Origin: Rhizobium sp. SL42
GTDB taxonomy: Bacteria > Pseudomonadota > Alphaproteobacteria > Rhizobiales > Rhizobiaceae
Length of the DNA stretch: 64,000 bases
Assembly: GCF_021729845.1 (NCBI RefSeq)
Contig: NZ_CP063397.1
Span: 2,432,001-2,496,000 of the forward strand
Direction: 5' to 3'
A program made the translations under genes and the position numbers. A model generated the notes under the pieces. It did not search any database and was not told where the DNA came from. It saw nothing but the letters and a program-made list of their open reading frames with translations. Positions 9,349 through 19,700 of this stretch are shown here, piece after piece; position 1 is the first letter of the stretch; every line of letters begins with the position of its first letter.

Positions 9349-9477
9349 ATGTCACAGTTCGTTCGGCCGAGGATTGGCGATAGCTTGACAGCGGAAGCCC
9401 CCTTGATCATCCTCGTTGTGGTTGCACTGGCGGCTTTGTTCGCGCCAGCCTTTTATCTGCGATTTTTCAGGGAGTGA
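9349..9477 (+). CDS. 42-aa single-pass membrane peptide
   Basis: A short frame starting at ATG 9349 (alternative TTG 9385) encodes a peptide with one strongly hydrophobic segment, APLIILVVVALAALFAPAFY, ended by a basic LRFFRE tail. Its TGA (9475-9477) is only two bases before the ATG of the acyltransferase gene at 9480, so it is well placed for translational coupling. The length and make-up fit a small inner-membrane protein. I know no family for it. It would be the first gene of the RTX operon. The start is uncertain; a 30-residue form from TTG 9385 would still contain the whole membrane segment. Confidence 0.45.
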   Translation: MSQFVRPRIGDSLTAEAPLIILVVVALAALFAPAFYLRFFRE

Positions 9478-9479
9478 TT

Positions 9480-10055
9480 ATGTCCGACGTACCTGGCGAG
9501 CCGGTCGCAAAGACGGAGATTTCATCTGAAGCGTTGGAAAAGATCGCCGGGATCAAGACTGCGATCCATTCCTCTTTTGGTCAGGTTGTGCTCGCCATGA
9601 GTTCGGTGCCTCGCTACCGACATCAGTCCCTTGCTGATCTGGCCCATCTGGTCATTGATCCGCTAGCCCGTGACTGCATTGCCATCGCATCCCCTAAGCC
9701 TTCCAGTGATTCGGATCCCAAGTCGGCCCTGGCGCCTGCAGCGATTGCGATCTGGGCCAGTGTCTCGGAAGAGGTTGAAGCCAAACTCAAGGAGCAGATC
9801 AAGGCGGGAGTCTTCCCGGTCCGCCTGAAGCCGTCGGAGTGGAAGAGCGGTGAGAAGGTCTGGCTGCTTGATGTGATCGCGCCGACGCGGGAAATGGCAA
9901 CGATGGTGCTGAAGAGTTTCAATCATGTCGCGAAGAGTGAGCAGGTCAGCATTCATCCGCTAGTTGCGCAGCTGGTGGATCGTGAGGTGCTGAAGCAGCT
10001 TGTCTCTGCGGGTGCACAAAGCTCTGAAGTGAATTCGTCTCCGACCATTAACTGA
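9480..10055 (+). CDS. HlyC/RtxC-like toxin-activating lysine acyltransferase
   Basis: The 191-residue product has the pattern of the HlyC family, cytoplasmic enzymes that transfer a fatty acyl group from acyl-carrier protein to lysines of RTX protoxins before export. Visible elements: FGQVVLAMSSVPRYRHQSLA (residues 33-52, with His48 where HlyC has its essential His), PAAIAIWASVSEEVEAKL (86-103), and RLKPSEWKSGEKVWLLDVIA (115-134), where Asp131 matches the conserved Asp of the WKSGD..W..D motif. I prefer ATG 9480 over GTG 9474. It sits in an operon with an RTX protein and its exporter, as in hemolysin loci, which strengthens the call. The family identification is from recognised motifs, not from a search; the substrate is inferred to be the RTX protein two genes downstream. 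Confidence 0.75.
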   Translation: MSDVPGEPVAKTEISSEALEKIAGIKTAIHSSFGQVVLAMSSVPRYRHQSLADLAHLVIDPLARDCIAIASPKPSSDSDPKSALAPAAIAIWASVSEEVEAKLKEQIKAGVFPVRLKPSEWKSGEKVWLLDVIAPTREMATMVLKSFNHVAKSEQVSIHPLVAQLVDREVLKQLVSAGAQSSEVNSSPTIN

Positions 10056-10076
10056 CCTGGCGCTTTGGGTGACCCG

Positions 10077-10778
10077 ATGCGAATTCTAATTATGGCGGTG
10101 CTGGCCATGGGCCTTTCCGGTTGCGATCTGCTCTTCGATTTGCCGGAATGGCAATGGCATCAGAAGCTGACGGTGTCGGTCATGACGCCCGAGGGGCTTA
10201 AGTCCGGCAGTTCGGTCACATCGGCGCGGATCGAGTTTCCGCCGAAATGGACGGGTGTTGGCGATGCTGCCGGCATGCAGCGCGGCGGCGTCTCTGGCGA
10301 GGCTGTAGCCGTCGACCTTGGCGAGGGCCGCTATCTCTTCGCGCTGCTGCAGGGCTATACCGAATGGACGGCCTATACCGCCTTTTTCCCAGAACTGGAG
10401 GGAAAGGCAATGCTGAAGAAAGAGATGTTTCCCTATCTCGACCAGATGGTGGCGAGCACCGGCCAGTCCCGCGACGTGCCGCGTAAGCACTATCCGCTGC
10501 TGGTTACCTTTGAAGACATCAACGACCCGGCTTCAGTGCGCCGCGTTAATCCCAGCGATCTCTCGGCCGCATTCGGCGCCGGCTACCTGCTCCATTCCAT
10601 CACTATGTGGATCACCGATGAGCCGGTGACTGAGGGGAGGGTAAAGTCACTTTTGCCTTGGCTACACGCCTACTACAGCAAACGTTTCGATGGACAGCGT
10701 TTCGGCACGATCAAAACAAACAATCCTTTTGCCAACTCATTGGCCTCGGGGGCCTTCGACACGGAGAAGAGCAGATGA
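10077..10778 (+). CDS. lipoprotein of the RTX operon
   Basis: Start at ATG 10077 gives a clean lipoprotein signal: MRILIMAVLAMGLSGC, with lipobox LSGC and Cys16, followed by Asp17. In E. coli an Asp at +2 keeps lipoproteins in the inner membrane, so a periplasmic protein anchored to the inner membrane is likely, if the rule holds here. A TTG at 10065 is an alternative start. The remaining 218 residues contain no family that I recognise; they are rich in Trp, Tyr and Phe and look beta-rich in the first half. The stop codon overlaps the start of the RTX gene (ATGA at 10775-10778), so both are probably made together. Possible roles are an assembly factor or a protective protein against the secreted partner. 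Confidence 0.7.
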   Translation: MRILIMAVLAMGLSGCDLLFDLPEWQWHQKLTVSVMTPEGLKSGSSVTSARIEFPPKWTGVGDAAGMQRGGVSGEAVAVDLGEGRYLFALLQGYTEWTAYTAFFPELEGKAMLKKEMFPYLDQMVASTGQSRDVPRKHYPLLVTFEDINDPASVRRVNPSDLSAAFGAGYLLHSITMWITDEPVTEGRVKSLLPWLHAYYSKRFDGQRFGTIKTNNPFANSLASGAFDTEKSR

Positions 10779-13700
10779 CTATGACTCAAGATCTCTTCAT
10801 GGCCATCCTTGCCATGGACTCGTACAACCGAGGGTATAATGAAGGCATAGCCGGTTTGGGGGGTGAAGGGGAGCGTATCGGGTTTGCTACGCTGTCTAGT
10901 CAAAGCGATTTACAGGCGGGCTCCGAGGGCGTTGCCGCCGGCTTCTATGCTGTCGCCTATGACTGGAATGGTGTAACGGTCATCTCCTATCGGGGCACGG
11001 ACGTCTTGTTGAATACGCCTTGGGACGACAACCCAAGTATCGGAGGAGAAATTTGGAATGCCTATCTTACCGGTCTAGGTGATCCACTTACGACTCAAGC
11101 CGTTTTGGCGGCAGAGTTTTTCCAGTCTGTTAGTGGAACTCAGCAGTCCGATCCTTCGGCAGCCAATGTGATCGTTACCGGCCATTCTTCTGGTGGCGGA
11201 TTGGCTGGCTTTATTGCGTCGATCTATGGCCAGCAGGGTTACATTTTTGATAACATGGCGTTCGAGTTGTCCGCCTATCATGCTTATCTTGGCTCTCTTG
11301 GGGGAGGCCTCCTCGGCAGCATTTTTTACAACGGGCTGGCTCCAACTGCGCCCGAGATCGGGGAAAAGCTTCACGCCTACGCTGTTTTTGGAGAGTTTCT
11401 CGCAGCAAATCGAGTGCTGCAAAGCACTGACGTAGAGTACATCTCAAGCTCTGCCGGCTTCTTTAGGGATCCAGTGAACATCCTTCACAGCCAATCCATG
11501 TTGGCCATCCTTATGTATGCGGACGGTAAGGGTACAGACGCTCCTCCTCCACATGCTGAATGGCGAACTGTCGGGACATTGGTATGGGACGCAATTCTTA
11601 GCAACGACGTAGCGGCCGCTGGCGGTTTTCTGGGGGCTGGGCCAACAGGCCGATATGATGCATACGCGAAGTTGATGTCCGCAATTGCCTACTCGGCTCT
11701 CGATAGTGGCTCGCATGAAGCAGACGCGGATTACGGTTATGTATTCGGGAATACAGCCATCCGAGCTTTGTTCGGTGATGCAGATGAACTCGGCAGCCTC
11801 GTATCGGCCGACAAGGTTTCGGAAGCGCTTGAGGATTCGATGGCAGGCCTCTTGCAAGCCGTCGTGCAATTCGCCGGCTTGATGGCGAGCAGGGGGATCA
11901 ACTATCGCGCCTATCAGGGCGAGGATCAGCCCTTCGATCCACTGGAAGGGGTGATCGCCCTCAGCGACGTCGACGGCAAGTTGACCCACACCGCGTCTTC
12001 TGCGGTCGTCCTGAAGCTTTCCGTCAACCAGGATCTGTGGAAGTTGGGAGTTGCAGCCGGCGCCCCTGACATCGAGATCCTCGGGCTCGGGACGCTCGTG
12101 GAAGACCTGCTTGATCAGGCCAGCTCCGATCTCAATGCGAACACGATTCGAGAAGCGATGGAGATACTGTACGGTGTCGAGGGTGCCACGTTCTCTGTGA
12201 CGAAGGCCATCGGCTCGGTTGAGTTCAATCTGGCGCAGGGCCCGATTAATCTGACCCTGCCGGAAGGTGCTTCCGGTTATGACGCAACTCATACCGGCCT
12301 CTATGTCGCCGGTGATGCTGCAGACATCATCCATGGCAGCAGTCAGAATAACATGATTGCGGGGTCTGACGGCGGCGACGTGATCTACGGGCGGCTGGGG
12401 CGCGACCTTCTCCTGGGAGGAGACGGTTCGGACCTGTTTGTCGACTCCGTTACGGAACGCAGCGAAACGGACGGGCGTCAGAACGAGGACGACGTCTATA
12501 TCGGTAGCAGCCAATACACCGGCCTTCTTACCAATTTCCTTCAGTGGCTTCTAAATGGCAATGAGACGGATGTCGTCCGCTATACCGTGGATAATCTTGC
12601 GGTAGACGATCCCGAAACGCCTCAAGACGAGAACCATCTACAGCAGCAAGGCCTGCGCGTAACCAACGTTGAAACGACAACTCTCGGGGGCTCCGAAGCC
12701 ATCAAGTTGACCGTTGCCGACCTCGGAAGCGGCAAGGCAGGTACGGACCATCTGATCGGAATCGAGAAGGTTGAGCTCTCGGATCGGCCAGATGAAATCC
12801 TTGTCACTGATGCAGCGCTTAAAGCAGCCATTCTGATCGATATGGGGAAGTCGAGTCGTATCGAAAGCGAATTGCCTGATGGCGAGGTGCTTGCGCCCGA
12901 TGCATTTACCACCAAGGTCGATGTAGCCGATTACTCCGGCCTGACGCATGGCATCAATTATCTCAACGGTGTCACATCCGATCGGCAGCAGGTCAGTTCA
13001 CTTGAAGGTGTGTTCCAGTGGGCCGGCTGGGGCGACGAACTGTTGACCGTCGCGGACTATGCGGCCAAGGGCGCGCTTGGTCACAATGATGCACTTCAGA
13101 TCGTTGGGGCAGACAGGATCAAGCTCACGGATCACGACGACGTACTGATCAACGCAGAGTTCGGGTCGATCATCGAAACGGGTGCGGGTGACGACAAGAT
13201 CTGGTTGTCAGACGGCGTAGCGATCACCGACCTCAGCGATGATGACCGGATCACGCTGGCTGGCGTCATCACGCTTTACGGCGGCATGCGGAACTCAGTG
13301 TCCGAGGATGCCCGAGCATGGGGCGCTTACGGAACTTCCTACGGTCTGAACGATTCCGGGGAACTGGTCATTTCCAATGCCTTCTGGCGGGTCACCTATA
13401 TCGATGAGAATGGCGTGCCGCAGAGTAAGGCCGCCGAAATGTACGTGCTGAACTGGGCTGCGACTTATGGCGCGGGAACCAGCTGGGCTACGGGTGCGGG
13501 TAATATCAGCCTCATCGAATACACGATCACGTCTTCGAGGTTACTCGACCTGACAGGTGACGAGAAGGGCACCGTGTCGTTTGTCGGTGCCGGGCTGTTC
13601 GAGCTTCTTGGCTACTACATGAAGACCATTACGGGTGAAGCCAGTTTCGGCAATACCGATCCGCTGGTTCTGGACCTGGATGGCGATGGGGTCGAGCTCA

Positions 13701-16700
13701 CTTCGCTCGATCACTCCAAGGCGCGCTTCGACACCGATAATGATCTTTATGCGGAGGCGACCGGCTTCGTCGGCAAGGACGACGGTATCCTTGTCCGCGA
13801 CATCAATGGTGATGGAAAGATCAACAGTGCCGCCGAAATGTTCGGCGGTGGTGGCGTGACTGGATTTGGAGCTCTATCGGCTCTCGATGGAAACGCGGAC
13901 GGCGTGATCGACGCAAGCGATAACGGGCTCGCGGATTTCGACGGTGACGGTGATGTCGATGCGAATGACCGTTTCGACAGGCTGATGGTCTGGCAGGATC
14001 GCAACGAGAACCATGCTACCGATCTCGGAGAACTCAAGTCGGTGAGCGAATGGGGGATCGCGTCTATCGCCATCCCTGGGCAAGGCCAGGGCGCCAGCGG
14101 TCAGGTAGTGGCAGGCAATACGATCGATCGCGTCTCAAGCTACACACTTTCCGACGGGACCGTGAGGACTGTGGCGGATGTCTCGTTCAAGGTTGAAAAC
14201 CAGAATACGACCTATGTCGGTCAACCGATTGCGATCTCGAGTTCAGTTCTCGATCTGGCGAACCTCAAGGGCTATGGAACGCTCGTCTCTCTGCATGAAG
14301 CCATGAGCCTGCGACCTGCGAGCGAGACCACGGTCCGCACGACACTGGACAGTCTGTCTTCGAACGACCTTGCGACCCTGCGTGACGAGATCAAGCCGAT
14401 CCTGCGCGCCTGGGCGGAAGGATCCCCCGTTAAGGTCAATGGGCAGGTGACAACGGGGGTCGTATCCCAGAATGCCTATGAAGACCTGGTTGTCGTCAAG
14501 GACGCATCCGGCAAGGTCGTAGATTACGTCTGGGGTTTCTCCCGGTCCGGCCAAGCTTTTGGGACCTTTGCGAACGAAACTAGCCCAGCCGCTCGGTTTG
14601 CCTTCGCTTCGGGGGTGATTGTTTCCTTAGGCGGGTCATATGGCGCAGGGATCGACGAGCGGACGGATCTTTCTGCATTGATCGGCTCGCTGGCTGAAGA
14701 TGGTGCGGTCAGTGTGACAACCGGGTCGACAGTCGACGCGAGCGGAAAGACGGTTGGATATCTGCAGTATGCGTCACAGGACGGCTATGTCCGGATCTAT
14801 TATCAGGGCAGTTCATCCTGGTCGAGTGCGCTCAATAGCGCGGCGGACCACAGCCTGCCTACTGGTTTCGGCTTCAGTGGTATCGCGGCTGAGGACTTCG
14901 CCTTCTATGAGCGTCTAATCGGAGAGTCTCTCCAGCCCTTCTTTGTGAAGCCGGATTCGGCCAGCGGTGGTTACAGCGCGGTCAATGAGTTTCTGTCCAA
15001 AATGGAAGGGACGCTCAATCTCTTTGCGGTCAGGCTTGCCGTTCAAAGCGGCCCGCTGTCGCATCACTTTGACAGCATCGTCTATGACGCCGCGAAAGAC
15101 CAGTTCCGGAGCGCAGATGGACATCAGCTGTCGGACGTATTCGATAGCGTATTGAATGACGCTGAAACTGGGGGCAATGCGTTTGCTCAATTGCAGGGAT
15201 GGAAGCCCTTCTTCGATGTGTTCCTGGCCGACTATTCAAGAGGCAGTTCTGCCAAGCAGGTGAGCTATTCGTTCCTGGTCCAGAATATGCTGCATTCGGT
15301 GGAGCAGGCTGCTGGTGGCGTTACCATTGAGCAGTTCGCGCAGGCTTTCGGTGTGCCACAGGACATTATCGTGTCCGGCGCGGGCGAGCTGACTGGGACC
15401 TCTGACATTGACCTCTTCATCATCGATGGAGGCGAGACCTTGGCATCGGGCGGGGCGGGCGCCGACAGTTACGTGATCGGTCGCAACTTCGGCGCCGTCA
15501 CGATCTATGACAATGATGGCGCACTTGGTTCCGATGTCGATACGATCCGCTTTTCTGGCCACAATGTGGAAGATGTTGAAGCCACGAGAGATGGCATTGA
15601 TCTCATCCTGACTGACAAAGTTACCGGCTCCTCGATCCGCATTACGAATCAATTTGAAGGGCGCTGGCCGGGCGCGACCATCTCCGACGCCTCTTTTGAC
15701 TACGGAGTGAACCAGATCATCTTCGCTGACGGTACCTTGTGGAACAAGGTCGACATCGCGGAGCAGGTTTCGAAGATCGATGATGCATCGACCACCATCG
15801 TTGGCACAGCCGATGTGGATGTTCTACAGGGCGGTGGCGGAGACGATGTTCTGCAGGGCGCCGGTGACACAGACATTTACCGCATAGGACGCGGAGATGG
15901 AAAAGACGTCATCGATGACCTTGAGAACAATGCATTTCGCAACGATCAGGACATGTTGCAGTTTCTCGATGGCATCCGGCTTGACGACCTGATCTTTGTC
16001 CGTGATGGCGCGTCGAATGATCTTTCGATCCGTTTCAAAGATTCGCCCGCGGATGAAGTGAAGATTCTCGGACAGTTCAGCGCGACATACACTGGTATCT
16101 ACGGCACTTGGTATCAAAACCGCATCGAACTGATCACTTTCGATAACGGCTCCAGCCTATCGCATGACCAACTGGCGAACTTGGTACTCCGGGCCTACTC
16201 CACAGACGGAGACGACCAGCTCTACGGCATGAATCGCGAGGACGTTCTGGATGCCGGCAAGGGAAATGACTTCCTTTCGGGTGGAAACGAGTCCGACACC
16301 TACGTGTTCGGACGTGGTTACGGGCACGACGTTATAGAAGATAATATGACGAATTTCCTTTCCGGAACCTCGGACAAGGTGTTCTTCAGGTCCGACATCT
16401 CCCTCGCCGATCTCGACTTTTCTAAGGTCGAAGGAAGCGATTCCGTCCTTATCACTGTGCGCGGAGCCGAGGACAGCCTGATCCTAAAGGACCAGTACGC
16501 GTATGTCGAAACGGGTGTATTTGGCGCAATTTTCTTCGACCGTATCGAGGAGTTTGTGTTCTCTGATGGCTCTGGAAGGATCCTAACGCATCAGGACGTC
16601 GCTGAGATCGTGTTGGCTGCTCAGGCTACAGAAGGCGATGATCACATCTACGGCTTCTCGATCGCCGACACTCTCGATGGTGGAGCAGGCAACGATATTC

Positions 16701-19700
16701 TTGAAGGTGGGGGAGACAGCGATACGTATCTATTCGGACGTGGATACGGGCATGATAGGATCATCGAAGCCTTGGGCGTGAGCGTCCTCGCCCCAAATCA
16801 AGACAGGTTGATCTTCAAAGACCTGGTGCTTTCCGATCTTACAGTATCCCGAACATCGTATGATCTGATCTTCACGATCAACGATACCCAGGAGACGATC
16901 ACCCTGCAGAACCAATTTGACCGGCCACCGATCGGTACAGATCCCTGGGTGGCGGTCGACTTGTTCGAATTCTCTGATGGGACCGTTCTCACTTTTGAAG
17001 ACTTTGCGCCAATCACTCTCCCGCTGATTGGAACTTCCGGCTCAGATGAGATCACCGGTTCCCAATATGGTGAGATACTGGACGGGCGTGAAGGCGACGA
17101 TGTTCTGATCGGTTCTCAGGGTAGCGACACTTACATATTCGACATTGGGTATGGGAAAGATACCATCATCGATGGAAAGGGGTATGTCGGGCATGACCAG
17201 TTTGACGTAGTCCAGTTCGGCTCCGGAATTGCGCTCTCTGACCTGAGTTTCAGCAACGATGACAATGTCCTTGTCATTAGCCATTCCAATGGCATTGATG
17301 AGCTTAGGATCGTTGATCAGTTTTCGTACACCTGGTTCAGGATCGAGGAATTCAGATTTGCGGACGGCACAGTGCTGACGCAGGATGATGTGTTTGCTGC
17401 AATCACCACGCACGCAAGTTCGGCCGCAAATGAAACTCTCGTATCGACCAAATTTAACGACACGTATGAGTATGAGCGCGGTGACGGTCACGATATCATC
17501 GCTGATACAGGCATTCTGTGGGGAACGTCCGACCGCCTGCTGCTCAAGGGTATCGATCCACACGCAGTTTCTGTCATTCGCGATGGAAACGATGTGACAC
17601 TGGTGATTGCAGAATCAGCGACCGGCGCAGGTGACCACGGATCAGTGAAGATTGTTAGTGGGCTGCACAATCACAACGATGCCGGAGTCGAACAGATCCT
17701 TTTCGACGATGGCACAGTTTGGACACCCGAAACTCTGCGAGATCGGATACTCACAAGCACATCGGCAAACGAAACATTCGTCGGTTTTGCGGGCAGTGAC
17801 ACCTACAGATACGCCCGTGGTGGCGGACACGATGTTATTGACGAAACCGGCATCTTGCGAGGCAATAATGACACATTGATAATGGTCGACGTTGCTTCGA
17901 CCGCGGTCAGCCTGTCTCGGAATGGTAGCGATGTAACGCTGAATATCGCGGAAAGTGCCTCCGGTGCGGGAGATGCGGGATCCATTCTGATTCGAAGTGC
18001 GATCAACAATGCTCATGACGCAGGTATAGAGAAGATCCTGTTCTCGGACGGCGTTGTTTGGACACCTGCTTCCCTGTTAGCACAATTGATCGACGGCGCG
18101 GGCACCGAGCAGGATGATACAATTAATGGAACGGGGGTCTCCAACCTGCTTAGAGGCTTGGGGGGCAACGATCGTCTCGTCGGCGGTGGCGGCAATGACA
18201 CCTATGTCTACGATCGTGGCGATGGTCACGACGTGGTGGAAGAAACGGGGATACTCTGGGGCAACGCTGACGTGATCCGCGTTTCCGGAGTTGCTGTTGA
18301 GGCTGTGACTCTTCTCCGCAATGGCAATGACGTTACCTTGGAGTTTGCGGACAGCGTCGTCGGCGCAGGGGACGGGGGCTCGATCAAGATCATCAGTGGC
18401 CTCCACAATAACAACGACGTTGGCGTTGAGCAGATTGTGTTTGACGATGGGACGGTTTGGACACCTCAGGACTTGCGTGAACGGTTGCTGACGAGCACGG
18501 CTGCCAATGAAACCTTCCTCGGGTTTGCTGGGAACGATACCTATCGCTACAGTCGCGGAGGTGGCCATGACGTCATTGACGAAACTGGTATACTTTGGGG
18601 AAGTAATGACAAATTGTTGCTGACAGACATCAATTCAGACGAGCTTGTGCTTAGCCGAAACGGCGATGACGTAAGACTCATCTTCTCTGCAGACGTTCCT
18701 AACGAGGCTGGGTCCATAGTAATCAGCCAGGGTTTGTCGGGCTCTAACGCCGTTGGAGTTGAGCAGATCGTCTTCGCGGACGGAACCATCTGGACACGTG
18801 CAGATTTGATTGCGAACATTGCATTTGTCGGCGGCTCTGACGGCAACGATGTCATCAATGGCACGTCTGTGTCCGATGCGGAAATTCGAGCTGGCCTTGG
18901 AAACGATAGCCTCAACGGGCTGGCTGGCAGTGATACTTACGTATATCGACTGGGAGACGGCAATGACGTCATCACGGAGGTGACGTCGGGCACCGACGTT
19001 GACACACTGGCGCTCGCGGACTTGAACCTCTCGGATATCAGGTTTGAGCGTCCGAGCAGCAACATGAACGACGTTGTTATCCGCATCTTGCAGAACAGCG
19101 AGACGATTACTCTAAAGAACCAGTTCAACCAGGCTGGCGGGATCGAGCGCATTACCTTTGCTGATGGCACGGTTCTGGGTGGAAACGACTGGAGTCTTGA
19201 CATATACCTGCAGGGCAAGGCCGTCGTCTACGGCACCAGTGGCAATGACACCATCGCGGGAACCAGCGGCGACGATGTGTTCGTCGGCGGCCTCGGTGAT
19301 GATCGGTTCAATAGCGGCGCGGGCAGCGACACCTACGTCTACGCTTCCGGGGATGGCAGCGATTTTATCGATGACGAGTCCGGTTCCACCACTGACATTG
19401 ATGTTGTGAAGCTGATCGATCTCAATGTGGGAGATGTCACCTTCAGTCGTTCCGGAACCCACGTAAAGATCATGGTCATCAGCACAGGCCACGTCATAAC
19501 TCTTGATGAACAGCTCTATTCGACCACCGCGAATTGGGGGATCGAGCAGATACACTTCTCTGACGGAACTATCTGGAGCCGTGCTCAGATCGCCGAAGCT
19601 TCAGTGCCGGTGTCCGTCGGTACGGCAGGTCACGATACATTGATGGGAACGAGTTCTGCCGACATCATTGACGGCGGAGCCGGCGACGATGTGATGAATG

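Noticed and set aside
10658..10774. Earlier start for the giant RTX gene
   Set aside because: It lies within the lipoprotein gene; ATG 10775 has a better ribosome binding site and an overlap with the preceding stop.
11444..12514. 356-codon minus-strand frame opposite the RTX N-terminal region
   Set aside because: It overlaps a clearly coding sense frame completely and its translation has no protein pattern.
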